From assembly GCF_008830365.1 (NCBI RefSeq), contig NZ_WBKI01000004.1, forward strand, positions 248,001 to 312,000: DNA of 64,000 nt, in the 5' to 3' direction. A program made the position numbers and the translations under genes. Below, in pieces: positions 28,141 through 38,676 of this stretch. The notes below the pieces were generated by a model that was not told the origin of the DNA, searched no databases, and saw only the letters and a program-made list of their open reading frames with translations. This DNA comes from Serratia proteamaculans. GTDB taxonomy: Bacteria > Pseudomonadota > Gammaproteobacteria > Enterobacterales > Enterobacteriaceae. Positions within the stretch are counted from its first letter, which is position 1; each line of letters begins with the position of its first letter.

Positions 28141-29400
28141 ATGGCAATAAAAACGCGACTGAAGGTGATGGTCTTTCTGCAGTTCTTTATCTGGGGAGCC
28201 TGGCTGGTCACGCTGGGATCTTACATGATTAACACCCTGCATTTCAGCGGGCTGCAGGTGGGTATGGTATACAGCGCCAAAGGCATCGCCGCGCTGATTA
28301 TGCCGGGGTTGGCGGGCATTCTTGCCGATCGCTGGATCAAGGCCAATTACCTGTATGCGCTGTGTCATCTGCTCGGCGCGGGTGCACTGTACTGTGCCGC
28401 CCAGGTTGAACAACCGATGTTGATGTTTTGGGTGATGCTGTTCAACGCCATGGTGTATATGCCGACCATTGCGCTTTCCAACGCCATTTCCTATTTTTGC
28501 CTGGAAAAGCACGGTTACGATACGGTCAAGGATTTCCCGCCGGTGCGGGTGTATGGCACCGTCGGTTTTATTGTGGCGATGTGGCTGATCGGTTTTAGCC
28601 GAATTGAACTTAGCAATATGCAACTGTATCTGGCCTCCGGGGTGTCTCTGCTGTTGGCCGGTTATTCGCTGACGCTGCCGAATTGCCCGACCAGTAAGGT
28701 GGAAAATTCGAAAAGCTGGTTCAGCGTGTTGGGGCTGGATGCACTGGTGTTATTCCGCCAACGGCGCATGGCATTGTTTTTCCTGTTTGCCATGCTGTTG
28801 GGGGCGGCACTGCAGGTCACTAACACCTTCGGCAACCCGTTCCTGCACGATTTCGCCAATAATCCGCTGTATCAGGACAGCATAAGCGTCAGATACCCGG
28901 CGGTGCTGTTGTCACTGTCACAAATATCCGAGGTGTTTTTCATCCTCACCATCCCGTTCTTCCTGCGCCGATATGGCATCAAACAGGTGATGCTAATCAG
29001 CATGGCGGCCTGGACGCTGCGTTTCCTGTTCCTGGCCTATGGCACCCCGATCGGTTTCGGCTTTGTCCTGCTGCTGCTTTCGATGATCGTCTACGGCTGC
29101 GCCTTTGATTTCTTTAATATCTCCGGGGCTATCTTCGTGGAGCAAGAGGCGGATCACCGTATTCGTGCCAGTGCGCAGGGGCTGTTTATGACCATGGTGA
29201 ATGGCATTGGCGCTTATCTGGGGGCGATTGCCAGCGGTGAAGTGGTGGATTTCTTCACCCATAACGGCGTTAAAGACTGGCAGAGTATCTGGTTGATCTT
29301 CGCTTTATATACGCTGGTACTGGGCGTGATTTTTGCGCTGACCTTTAACTATCAGCATCGGCCGGAGGAAAGCCCTGGCCCAATACAGCGGGCGCATTAA
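28141..29400 (+). CDS. xapB: nucleoside (xanthosine) permease XapB
   Basis: A 419-residue inner-membrane transporter of the NupG/XapB nucleoside:proton symporter family, with about 12 membrane spans. Collinear with E. coli XapB: RLKVMVFLQFFIWGAWLVTLGSYM at the start (shown in part), TIALSNAISY, FGNPFLHDFA, and YGCAFDFFNISGAIFVEQE. The ATG at 28141 is used because it gives the usual MAIKTRLKVM; GTG and ATG codons directly upstream are alternatives. It imports the nucleosides that XapA cleaves. Confidence 0.92.
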   Translation: MAIKTRLKVMVFLQFFIWGAWLVTLGSYMINTLHFSGLQVGMVYSAKGIAALIMPGLAGILADRWIKANYLYALCHLLGAGALYCAAQVEQPMLMFWVMLFNAMVYMPTIALSNAISYFCLEKHGYDTVKDFPPVRVYGTVGFIVAMWLIGFSRIELSNMQLYLASGVSLLLAGYSLTLPNCPTSKVENSKSWFSVLGLDALVLFRQRRMALFFLFAMLLGAALQVTNTFGNPFLHDFANNPLYQDSISVRYPAVLLSLSQISEVFFILTIPFFLRRYGIKQVMLISMAAWTLRFLFLAYGTPIGFGFVLLLLSMIVYGCAFDFFNISGAIFVEQEADHRIRASAQGLFMTMVNGIGAYLGAIASGEVVDFFTHNGVKDWQSIWLIFALYTLVLGVIFALTFNYQHRPEESPGPIQRAH

Positions 29401-29406
29401 AAAATA

Positions 29407-29436
29407 TGGGCGCATATCGTTTGTGCCCATTTTAGT
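29407..29436 (+). terminator. terminator of xapAB
   Basis: ATGGGC (29407-29412) and GCCCAT (29426-29431) with additional inner pairing, followed by TTTAG, starting 7 bases after the xapB stop. The T run is short, so efficiency is uncertain. Confidence 0.55.
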
Positions 29437-29498
29437 TCTGTTGGCGGATATTACGTTTTAGCCTGCAACCCCCATAAATCAGTGGTTTCAAATCTCAT

Positions 29499-29533
29499 CA
29501 GCCTCCAGCCTCCAGCCTCCAGCCTCCAGCCCC
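29499..29533 (+). repeat. tandem heptamer repeat CAGCCTC x5
   Basis: Four perfect copies of CAGCCTC and a fifth with one change (CAGCCCC) stand in direct tandem in the 229-bp gap between xapB and ygiQ. Slippage-prone repeats of this kind can vary between isolates. It lies upstream of the probable ygiQ promoter. Confidence 0.85.
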
Positions 29534-29583
29534 GAGATGTGGCTGATGTGTGAAATAACCATGCTCTTTTTGCCACTAGTGCG

Positions 29584-29604
29584 TATAATCGCCGCCCGGC
29601 GATT
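29584..29604 (+). promoter_or_regulatory. ygiQ promoter minus-10 with adjoining dyad
   Basis: TATAAT at 29584-29589 is a perfect minus-10 box 41 bases before the ygiQ ATG. It overlaps the dyad AATCGCC-GCCC-GGCGATT (29587-29604), which would lie at the transcription start and could bind a repressor. No good minus-35 is visible at the right distance. Confidence 0.4.
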
Positions 29605-29629
29605 AATTAACCTGTGAAAGAGCACCAGA

Positions 29630-31795
29630 ATGAGCACGACCAGCCTGATCCAACCCGACCGTGAATTGTTTTCCTATAAGCCTTATTGGGCCGAATGTTA
29701 TGGCACCGCGCCGTTTTTACCGATGTCGCGCGAAGAGATGGATCAACTGGGCTGGGACAGCTGCGATGTGATCATTATCAGTGGTGACGCCTATGTCGAT
29801 CACCCAAGTTTTGGCATGGCGATTATCGGCCGCATGCTGGAAGCGCAGGGCTTTCGCGTGGGCATCATTGCGCAGCCGGACTGGAGCAATAAAGAAGATT
29901 TCATGCGTTTGGGCAAACCGAACCTGTTTTTCGGCATCACCGCCGGCAACATGGACTCGATGATCAACCGCTATACCGCTGACCGCAAACTGCGCCACGA
30001 TGATGCCTATACCGCCGGCAACGTGGGTGGCAAGCGTCCGGATCGCGCCACGCTGGTTTACAGCCAACGCTGTAAAGAAGCTTATAAAGATGTGCCGATT
30101 GTACTGGGCGGCATTGAAGCCAGCCTGCGTCGCATCGCTCACTACGATTACTGGTCGGATACCGTGCGCCGCTCGGTGCTGGTGGATTCCAAAGCCGACA
30201 TGCTGATCTACGGCAACGGTGAACGTCCGTTGGTGGAAGTGGCACACCGTCTGGCTGCCGGCGAAAAAATCAGTGAGATCCACGATATCCGTAATACCGC
30301 AGTGATGCGCAAGGGCGCATTGCCAGGCTGGACCGGCGTGGATTCTACCCGTATGGACAAACCGGGCCGCATTGAGCCTATTCCCAACCCTTACGGTGAT
30401 GACCTGCCGTGCGCCGACGGCGGCAAGCCGGAGCCGGAAGCCAAGCCAGTCACCGTGCGTGCTGCCAAGCCGAAGCCGTGGGAAAAAACCTACGTGCTGC
30501 TGCCGTCCTTCGAAAAGGTGAAGGCCGACAAGGTGCTGTACGCGCATACCTCGCGTATTTTACATCATGAAACCAACCCGGGCTGTGCCCGTGCGCTGAT
30601 GCAGCCACATGGCGACCGCTACGTGTGGATCAACCCACCGGCTATCCCGCTGACCACGCCGGAAATGGACAGCGTGTTCGCCCTGCCGTACCAGCGTATT
30701 CCGCATCCGTCCTATGGCAAGGAAACCATTCCTGCCTATGACATGATCCGTTTCTCGGTCAACATCATGCGTGGCTGTTACGGCGGCTGTTCATTCTGTT
30801 CGATCACCGAGCATGAAGGGCGCATCATCCAGAGCCGTTCGGAAGACTCTATTATTCGTGAAATCGAAGAGATCCGTGACAAGGTGCCGGGCTTTACCGG
30901 CGTGATCTCCGATCTGGGCGGCCCGACGGCCAACATGTACATGCTGCGCTGCACCAACCCGCGCGCAGAGCAGACCTGCCGCCGCGCCTCGTGCGTGTAT
31001 CCGGAAATCTGTACCTACATGGACACCAACCACGAGCCGACCATCAAGCTGTATCGCCGTGCGCGTTCGCTTGAGGGCATCAAGAAGATCCTGATCGCCT
31101 CAGGGGTACGTTACGATCTGGCGGTAGAAGATCCGCGCTATATCAAAGAATTGGCTACCCATCACGTGGGCGGTTATTTGAAGATTGCTCCGGAACACAC
31201 CGAGGAAGGCCCGCTGTCGAAAATGATGAAGCCGGGCATGGGCAGCTACGATCGGTTTAAACAACTGTTTGATCATTACTCCAAGCTGGCGGGCAAAGAG
31301 CAGTACCTGATCCCGTATTTCATCTCTTCGCATCCGGGTACCCGCGATGAGGATATGGTGAACCTGGCGCTGTGGTTGAAGAAAAACCGTTTCCGCCTCG
31401 ACCAAGTGCAGAACTTCTACCCATCACCGATGGCCAACTCCACCACCATGTATTACAGCGGTAAAAACCCGTTGAGCCGGGTTGGTTACAAGAGTGAAGA
31501 TGTGGTGATACCGAAGGGTGATCGTCAGCGTCGCTTGCACAAGGCACTGCTGCGTTATCACGATCCGGCCAACTGGGCGATGATCCGTACTGCGCTGGAA
31601 GAGATGGGCATGAAGCACCTGATCGGTAGCCGTCGCGAGTGCCTGGTGCCGGCGCCAAGCATTGACGAACAGCGTGAAGCCAAGCGCTTGCAGCGCCATA
31701 CTCGTCCGGCGTTGACCAAGCACACTGACATCACCCGTCAGCGTACGCCGTCCAATAAGCCGCCACGCAAGCCGATCCGTAACAGCAAACCCTAA
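29630..31795 (+). CDS. ygiQ: YgiQ family radical SAM protein
   Basis: A 721-residue radical-SAM protein. The 4Fe-4S cluster motif is CYGGCSFC (CxxxCxxC) near residue 383. Upstream is a UPF0313 N-terminal domain ([39 protein letters not shown]); the C-terminal region after the barrel is basic and repetitive in Arg, Lys, Pro and Thr. E. coli YgiQ is of similar size. The substrate is not known to me. It is convergent with emtA and shares a terminator with it. Confidence 0.9.
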   Translation: MSTTSLIQPDRELFSYKPYWAECYGTAPFLPMSREEMDQLGWDSCDVIIISGDAYVDHPSFGMAIIGRMLEAQGFRVGIIAQPDWSNKEDFMRLGKPNLFFGITAGNMDSMINRYTADRKLRHDDAYTAGNVGGKRPDRATLVYSQRCKEAYKDVPIVLGGIEASLRRIAHYDYWSDTVRRSVLVDSKADMLIYGNGERPLVEVAHRLAAGEKISEIHDIRNTAVMRKGALPGWTGVDSTRMDKPGRIEPIPNPYGDDLPCADGGKPEPEAKPVTVRAAKPKPWEKTYVLLPSFEKVKADKVLYAHTSRILHHETNPGCARALMQPHGDRYVWINPPAIPLTTPEMDSVFALPYQRIPHPSYGKETIPAYDMIRFSVNIMRGCYGGCSFCSITEHEGRIIQSRSEDSIIREIEEIRDKVPGFTGVISDLGGPTANMYMLRCTNPRAEQTCRRASCVYPEICTYMDTNHEPTIKLYRRARSLEGIKKILIASGVRYDLAVEDPRYIKELATHHVGGYLKIAPEHTEEGPLSKMMKPGMGSYDRFKQLFDHYSKLAGKEQYLIPYFISSHPGTRDEDMVNLALWLKKNRFRLDQVQNFYPSPMANSTTMYYSGKNPLSRVGYKSEDVVIPKGDRQRRLHKALLRYHDPANWAMIRTALEEMGMKHLIGSRRECLVPAPSIDEQREAKRLQRHTRPALTKHTDITRQRTPSNKPPRKPIRNSKP

Positions 31796-31820
31796 CGGCC
31801 AGATCAGGCGCTTAAACGAA

Positions 31821-31848
31821 AAGGAGAACCCCCGGGTTCTCCTTTTTT
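31821..31848. terminator. bidirectional terminator between ygiQ and emtA
   Basis: AGGAGAACCC and GGGTTCTCCT form a perfect stem, flanked by AAAA on the left and TTTTTT on the right, so it can end transcripts from both sides. Confidence 0.85.
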
Positions 31849-31857
31849 GCTTTTGAA

Positions 31858-32463
31858 TCACAATTGTTCGTAGGCGGCTTCCACTTTCATCAAATGGCGT
31901 GGCGCCTGCGAGGAAGGATGGTATTTACGGACATGCCAGTTAAAGGCTTCCGGCGACAGATTGTTAATCATTGAGATGGCTTGTTGGCGGTTACTGGAGA
32001 AGGTCCGCAACAGTGCACCGGTGCCATTTACGTAGGCGATGATGGTGGCGTAACGCATGGTGACAGGATCCTCGATCCCTTTAAGCTGCTGTTTTTGCAA
32101 GGTGGCAATATAGGCGGCACCGAGATCGATATTGGTATCGGGATCCAGCAGATCGTCTTCATCCGGGCAACCGCGTTTTCCTTTATAGCGATAGGCATCG
32201 CAACCGGCGGTATCGGCTTTCAACTGCATTAAACCGATAGCATTTGACCGGCTGATGGCTGCCGGGTTAAAGCCGGACTCCACCTTGATCATCGCGGCGA
32301 TCAGTTTTTGGTCGACATCGTATTTATCCGCAGCATCTTCAATCGCATCATCAAAAGCATGAGCATCGTAGCTGGTGCGTGGTTTTTTGCTGGAACAACC
32401 GGCCAGGATCAGCATCAGGCAGACAATGCCTGCGCGTGACCAGCCTCGTAGAGTGGGGTTCAT
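31858..32463 (-). CDS. emtA: membrane-bound lytic murein transglycosylase E family lipoprotein
   Basis: A 201-residue SLT-fold lytic transglycosylase lipoprotein. The signal peptide ends in the lipobox LILAGC. The catalytic glutamate lies in AAMIKVESGFNP, followed by SNAIGLMQLKA, AYVNGTGALLRTFSS and a C-terminal QAPRHLMKVEAAYEQL, all matching E. coli EmtA/MltE (203 residues), an outer-membrane endo-acting enzyme. I use the ATG at 32463 because it gives a normal lipoprotein signal; the upstream in-frame ATG would add 14 unlikely residues. It follows a truncated ROK gene on the same strand. Confidence 0.85.
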   Translation of the reverse strand: MNPTLRGWSRAGIVCLMLILAGCSSKKPRTSYDAHAFDDAIEDAADKYDVDQKLIAAMIKVESGFNPAAISRSNAIGLMQLKADTAGCDAYRYKGKRGCPDEDDLLDPDTNIDLGAAYIATLQKQQLKGIEDPVTMRYATIIAYVNGTGALLRTFSSNRQQAISMINNLSPEAFNWHVRKYHPSSQAPRHLMKVEAAYEQL

Positions 32464-32501
32464 GGTGCTCCGTCTTGTTTTTGCTGGGATAAAGTCGGGC
32501 A

Positions 32502-33404
32502 TCATAGCATTTCCGTCAGTGCCTGTTCGACATACAGATAACCTATCCCCATCACCTGCTGTGCCCAGGGTGTGACTTTGAGCTGAATGCGGGCCTTTTT
32601 CTTCAGTGCCGACAGCGAAGCGATAGTTTCCAGGCAGCCGTAGCGGCCACAGGCGCAGAGGCTGCCATCAGGATCAATAATGGTATGGCCAATCTGACCG
32701 CTGCCAAACAGGCTGCCCCGGTAAATCTGCTGATTAATCACGAACGAGGATCCTATGCCGTAATCGACGTTAATCACGCAGAAGTCCTGAAGATTGGCGT
32801 TATTTTGCCACTTTTCCGCCAACCCCAGCATCACGCAGTCGTTATCCAGCAAAACCTCGGTCTTCAGACGTTCTTCCAGCAGGTATTTTATCTCTACCGG
32901 ACCTTCCCACGGGGCCTGCTGCATGCGCTGCGATACCCCGGTCAGCGGGTTGACCTGGCCGTGGATCGACAAAGCGATTTTTAGCGGCATGCCCTGCTGG
33001 CGGCTGTGCAGATGGTAGATCTGCACTATTTCCTGCAGCATCGCCTGCGGCGTGGTAGCGACAATCGGCAGTGGGGTGAAGGTGCTGCAAGGTGTCATCA
33101 GGCCGTCGACCACGATGCTTTCAATCAGATAGGGGGAGACGTTCAGACACAGAATACGTTGCCCGGCGGCGGCGATGCGATAGCTGCCGCCTCCCAATCC
33201 GCGGCTGTGCAGGTTATGTGGGTCATGTTCTACCCGCTGCTCTTCCTGCAGCTCGTCGAGGATTTTGCCGACCGCAGGAATAGACAACTGCGAAAGCCGC
33301 GCCAACGTCGACTTGCTGGCAACCTTTTCCCGATACAGCAGCGCGCACAGCACCCGTTTATTAAAATTGCGCACCCGCTGGTTGTTCAAACCTTGCAATG
33401 CCAT
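32502..33404 (-). pseudogene. ROK family transcriptional regulator, C-terminally truncated
   Basis: A 300-residue NagC/Mlc-like reading frame. It has the N-terminal winged helix (LCALLYREKVASKSTLARLSQLSIPAVGKI), the ROK sugar-kinase-like domain with IDNDC/LDNDCVMLGLAEKW, GIGSSFVINQQIYRGSLFGSGQIGH and the zinc motif CACGRYGCLE. ROK regulators normally continue for about 90-100 residues after CLETIAS; here only about 35 remain before a TGA that lies 38 bases from emtA. It is therefore probably non-functional or altered. The adjacent scar at 33.5-33.8 kb suggests a damaged sugar-use locus that it once controlled. Confidence 0.7.
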
Positions 33405-33511
33405 TCATTAAACTCCGTTTACTGTATTGCGTGATGGTAGCGCATAAAGTCAGCAATTCTGTCATCTGGACTGCCTGAAACGCAATGTTCAGTATTTTTA
33501 GAGAGGAAAGC

Positions 33512-33655
33512 ATGCACGGGACAGTCAAGGTTTGGCAAGAACAGGTTGAATTACCCACCTCCGGTACCGGTGAGCAGGACTCGCACCCGATGTTCCTGGA
33601 AAACCGCGTCTATCAGGGATCTTCCGGCGCGGTCTACCCCTACGGCGTGATTGAT
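33512..33655 (+). pseudogene. 5' remnant of a DUF5107 domain protein gene
   Basis: From an ATG at 33512 with GAGAGGAAAG before it, the frame encodes about 48 residues with the pattern KVWQEQVELPT...DSHPMFLENRVYQGSSGAVYPYGVID, which resembles the first domain of large DUF5107/TPR proteins found with sugar-use genes. Similarity stops abruptly near 33655, where a different frame takes over; the original frame then runs into a stop at 33718. The rest of the gene is missing. Identification is from memory of the motif. Confidence 0.55.
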
Positions 33656-33656
33656 A

Positions 33657-33803
33657 CCGGGTTATCAGTTCGAATTCTTCTGCCTGGAACCGATGTCGCA
33701 TGCCGCCAATGCGCATAACATGGCGGAGCTGGGTGGGCTGCGCCGCCTGGCTAAAGGTGAGAGCTTCAGCCAGGCCATGCTGCTCAGTTATTCAGCGCTT
33801 TAA
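33657..33803 (+). pseudogene. 3' remnant of an aldose 1-epimerase-like gene
   Basis: In another frame than the preceding remnant, about 48 residues ending at TAA 33803 read GYQFEFFCLEPMSHAANAHN...LRRLAKGESFS, which has the C-terminal signature of aldose 1-epimerase family proteins (F-x-C-x-E-P-x-S-H, then L-x-x-G-E-S). No start belongs to it. Together with the DUF5107 head it marks a deletion whose junction lies within about 33650-33662. Confidence 0.6.
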
Positions 33804-33852
33804 GTCCGAAAATTAAAATTCGGATCTCCTTCACAGAACCCGTTTAAACCCT

Positions 33853-33886
33853 GCAACCGGTTACTGAAACCGGTTGCTGTTTTTTC
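33853..33886 (+). terminator. intrinsic terminator after the deletion scar
   Basis: GCAACCGGTT (33853-33862) and AACCGGTTGC (33868-33877) form a perfect 10-bp stem followed by TGTTTTTT. It lies 50 bases after the epimerase remnant and was presumably the terminator of the lost operon; it now separates the scar from the PTS operon. Confidence 0.85.
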
Positions 33887-33949
33887 ATTTTTGAAACCAT
33901 ACTCATTCCTCAACTGACCCATTTGCGTTTATTGGCTACAGGAGAACGG

Positions 33950-34261
33950 ATGAAAAAAATATTCTTATGCTGCGCCGCTGGAATGTCGACCAGCATGGTC
34001 GTCAATAAAATGAAGAAGGCTGCCGAACAGCAGGGTATTGAGGTGGATATTATCGCCGTGGGTATTGAGGAGTTTGAAACCACGCTGGCGAATTATCAAT
34101 GTTGTCTGCTTGGACCGCAGATTAAATATAAGCTGGCCGATTTTAAAAAGATTGCCGACAGGGAAAATAAACCGATCGCGGTGATTAACAGCATGGATTA
34201 CGGCATGATGCGCGGCGATAAAATTCTCGCCGAAGCCTTAACGATGATCGCACAACACTAA
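33950..34261 (+). CDS. PTS lactose/cellobiose-family subunit IIB
   Basis: A 103-residue IIB protein. The active-site loop FLCCAAGMSTS carries the phosphorylated cysteine (Cys8 by alignment with the cellobiose IIB loop LFCSAGMST), and LLGPQIKYKL is typical. The ATG at 33950 follows ACAGGAGAACGG. First gene of a beta-glucoside operon: IIB, IIC, IIA, GH1 enzyme. No dedicated regulator is intact next to it. Confidence 0.92.
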   Translation: MKKIFLCCAAGMSTSMVVNKMKKAAEQQGIEVDIIAVGIEEFETTLANYQCCLLGPQIKYKLADFKKIADRENKPIAVINSMDYGMMRGDKILAEALTMIAQH

Positions 34262-34347
34262 TCCCAGCGGGGCCGCCTGCTGCAGCCTGTTGCCGCCGGC
34301 TTTCTCGCCCTGTGACCATTGACTCAGAACGTCCCGAGGGTTGAACC

Positions 34348-35663
34348 ATGAGTATCAGCCAGGCCGCATTCAATTTTATTGAAAACCGTATCAGCCCGAT
34401 TGCCGGTAGGCTCTCGACCCAGAGACATATTATGGCGATCCGCGATGGCTTTATTTCCGCGATGCCATTTATGATTGTCGGCTCCTTTTTATTGGTCTTT
34501 GCCTACCCGCCTTTTTCCGCCGACAGCAGTTGGGGAATAGCCCAATGGTGGCTGGGGGCGGCAGAGAAACATCAGGTGGCGATTCTTACCCCGTTTAATA
34601 TGACCATGGGGATCATGTCGATTTATATTACTGCCGCCATCGCTTATAACCTGGCGCAGAGCTATAAGCTCGATCCCTTTATGGCGGCGATGCTGGCGCT
34701 GATGTCGTTTTTACTGGTCGCCGCGCCACAGACCGAAAAGATGCTGCCGACCGCCGCGCTGGGGGGCGTGGGGATCTTTACCGCCATTCTGGTGGCGGTC
34801 TACACCACCGAACTGATCCGTTTTCTCAAACTGCACAATATTGGTATTTCGTTACCAGAACAGGTACCGGCCAAGATCAAACAGTCGTTCGATCTGTTGA
34901 TCCCGATCCTGGCGGTAGTGATCACTCTGTACCCACTCAGCCTGCTGGTGCAGCACCAGTTTAATTTACTGTTGCCGCAGGCGATCATGGCATTGTTCCA
35001 GCCGCTGATTTCCGCCGCCGACTCGCTGCCAGCGATCTTGCTGGCGGTGTTGATCGGCCACCTGTTGTGGTTCGCCGGTATTCACGGCGCGGTGATCGTC
35101 TCTGGCATGCTACAGGCTTTCTGGCTGACCAATCTGGGCATCAATCAGGATGCGTTGGCTGCTGGCCACCCGATGCCGCACATCTTTATGGAGGCTTTCT
35201 GGACCTTCTTTATCGTCATCGGCGGATCTGGCGCCACCTTTGGGCTGGTGCTGCTTTATCTGCGTAGTCGTTCGGCGCACTTGCGGTCGATCGGTAAGCT
35301 AAGCCTGGTGCCGAGCTGTTTCAACATCAATGAACCGGTGATCTTCGGCACGCCGATCGTCATGAACCCCACCTTCTTTATCCCGTTTATTACTGCGCCG
35401 ATCGTCAATTCGATCATTGCCTATTCGGCAGTGAAGCTGGATCTGATCGGTCGGGTGATCTCGGTGGTGCCCTGGACCGCACCAGCACCAATTGGCGCCG
35501 CCTGGGCTACCGGTTGGGATTTCCGAGCCGCGCTACTGGTGCTGCTGTTGGCGGCGGTATCGGCGTTGATCTATTACCCGTTCTTTAAGGTCTATGAGCA
35601 GCAGTTGCTGGATCAGGAAGTGAGCGAAGCGGATCAGATTGAACAGACACAAGGAGTCACCGA

Positions 35664-35667
<4 letters not shown>
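34348..35667 (+). CDS. PTS cellobiose-family permease subunit IIC
   Basis: A 439-residue membrane permease of the lactose/cellobiose family with about ten spans. Motifs: AIRDGFISAMPFMIVGSFLLVF, HLLWFAGIHGAVIVSGML and NINEPVIFGTPIVMNP, the last being the substrate-site signature of this family. Its stop overlaps the IIA start by 4 bases (ATGA). The substrate is inferred to be a beta-glucoside or cellobiose from the GH1 gene in the operon. Confidence 0.92.
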
Positions 35668-37393
<1,726 letters not shown>

Positions 37394-37403
37394 CGGGGAA
37401 TAA

Positions 37404-37433
37404 AACAGCCCTCTCCAGAGGAGAGGGCTGTTT
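37404..37433 (+). terminator. intrinsic terminator of the beta-glucoside operon
   Basis: AACAGCCCTCTCC and GGAGAGGGCTGTT form a perfect 13-bp stem with a 3-base loop, 10 bases after the GH1 stop, ending in TTT. Confidence 0.85.
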
Positions 37434-37495
37434 GGGGAGACAAAGCTGTTTGTCAGTCTGAGATACTCGGGCCTAGCGCACCGAGGGGCCATTAT

Positions 37496-37585
37496 GGGAC
37501 ACGTCCATGTGTCCCACCCTATGGGCCGACTGAAAGTCGTTCCAATTTGCTCCCGGCAAATTGGTCGGCGGACAAGCCGCTACGA
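37496..37585. repeat. multi-hairpin intergenic element
   Basis: Between the GH1 terminator and dkgA a 200-bp gene-free stretch contains a series of inverted repeats: GGGACAC/GTGTCCC (37496-37515), a short GACT-GAA-AGTC, CCAATTTGC/GCAAATTGG (37542-37564) and a CGGC...GCCG dyad just after. None is followed by a T run. It looks like a dispersed structured element rather than a terminator; I cannot name the family. Confidence 0.5.
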
Positions 37586-37637
37586 CCCCTTCGGCACGCT
37601 CTCCCTAATAATTGGCTCTGTGAGCAGTCAGTTAACA

Positions 37638-38462
37638 CTACAGTGAGTCGGGATCCGGCCCCAGACGGTTGCCGATATCCAGTTTGGCGATATCGTTCAG
37701 TTCGTCCTTATCCAGTTTGAAATCAAACACCTCAAAGTTTTCACGAATGCGCGAAGGCGTGATCGATTTCGGGATCACGATCAGGCCGCTGTCCAGATGC
37801 CAACGCACCACGATTTGCGCCGGGGTTTTCTCGTATTTTTCCGCCAGGTGTTTGATCAGCGGCTGATCGAATACCCCTTCACCGCCCTGTGCCAGTGGGC
37901 TCCAGGATTCGGTGGCGATGTGGTGCGTCGCGTTCCAGGCGCGCAACTGGCGCTGTTGCAGTAACGGATGCAGCTCAATCTGGTTAATCACCGGTGCGAC
38001 ATTGGTTTCATCCAGCAGGCGCTGCAGATGTGGGGTGTGGAAATTACAGACCCCGATACTCTTGACCAGACCCTGTTCGCGCAGCTTAATCAGCCCGCGC
38101 CAGGCGTCCACGTATTGATCCTGCTGCGGTTTCGGCCAGTGGATAAGATACAGATCGACGTAGTCCAGCTTGAGTTTTTCCAGACTGGTTTCCAGGGCCG
38201 CCTGTGGATCGCTCTGATCGTCGTTCCACAGCTTGGTGGTGATAAACAGCTCATCGCGCGGCACCGAGGCAGATTGCAGCGCGGCACCGACGCCTTCCTC
38301 GTTCTTGTAGATCGCGGCGGTATCGATCGAACGATAACCCACTTCCAGCGCTTTAATCACCGCCTGAGTGGTATCTGGAATACTCGCCTGCCAAACGCCG
38401 AGACCCAACTGCGGCATCAGATTACCATCGTGGAGTTTGATGATGGGTTGTTGCGTTGTCAT
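37638..38462 (-). CDS. dkgA: 2,5-diketo-D-gluconate reductase A / methylglyoxal reductase
   Basis: A 274-residue aldo/keto reductase closely matching E. coli DkgA (YqhE, 275). Catalytic tetrad: Asp in SIDTAAIY with its Tyr, Lys in TTKLWN and His in LIHWP; IPKSITPSRIRENF holds the NADPH site. It reduces 2,5-diketogluconate, beta-keto esters and methylglyoxal. The ATG at 38462 is chosen to match the family. It follows yqhD on the same strand after 214 bases that include a GC-rich hairpin. Confidence 0.93.
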   Translation of the reverse strand: MTTQQPIIKLHDGNLMPQLGLGVWQASIPDTTQAVIKALEVGYRSIDTAAIYKNEEGVGAALQSASVPRDELFITTKLWNDDQSDPQAALETSLEKLKLDYVDLYLIHWPKPQQDQYVDAWRGLIKLREQGLVKSIGVCNFHTPHLQRLLDETNVAPVINQIELHPLLQQRQLRAWNATHHIATESWSPLAQGGEGVFDQPLIKHLAEKYEKTPAQIVVRWHLDSGLIVIPKSITPSRIRENFEVFDFKLDKDELNDIAKLDIGNRLGPDPDSL

Positions 38463-38595
38463 GCGTATCTCCTTGTCAACGGGTTGCCCGGTGCTGCATG
38501 CACCAGGAACGGCTATCACTAAATTCTAGTTGGCAAACCAAGGTGGTGCTGAGTTTGCTAAGCAAATTTCAGCAGTGTCGGACTAGTGCTTGAGA

Positions 38596-38622
38596 CTGCG
38601 CCCGGTGATCGGTTGGGCGCAG
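38596..38622. other. hairpin in the yqhD-dkgA gap
   Basis: CTGCGCCC (38596-38603) and GGGCGCAG (38615-38622) form a perfect 8-bp stem between the yqhD stop and the dkgA start. There is no T run on the minus strand, so it may be an mRNA stabiliser or processing site more than a terminator. Confidence 0.45.
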
Positions 38623-38676
38623 GAATAGAAAAGACAAACAGAAACTACAGCCTAGCAGGAAATGGCAGATTTGCGA

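Noticed and set aside
27136-28623. 495-codon minus-strand frame covering xapA and the start of xapB
   Set aside because: Antisense of well-identified xap genes; His/Gln/Arg-rich without any recognisable domain.
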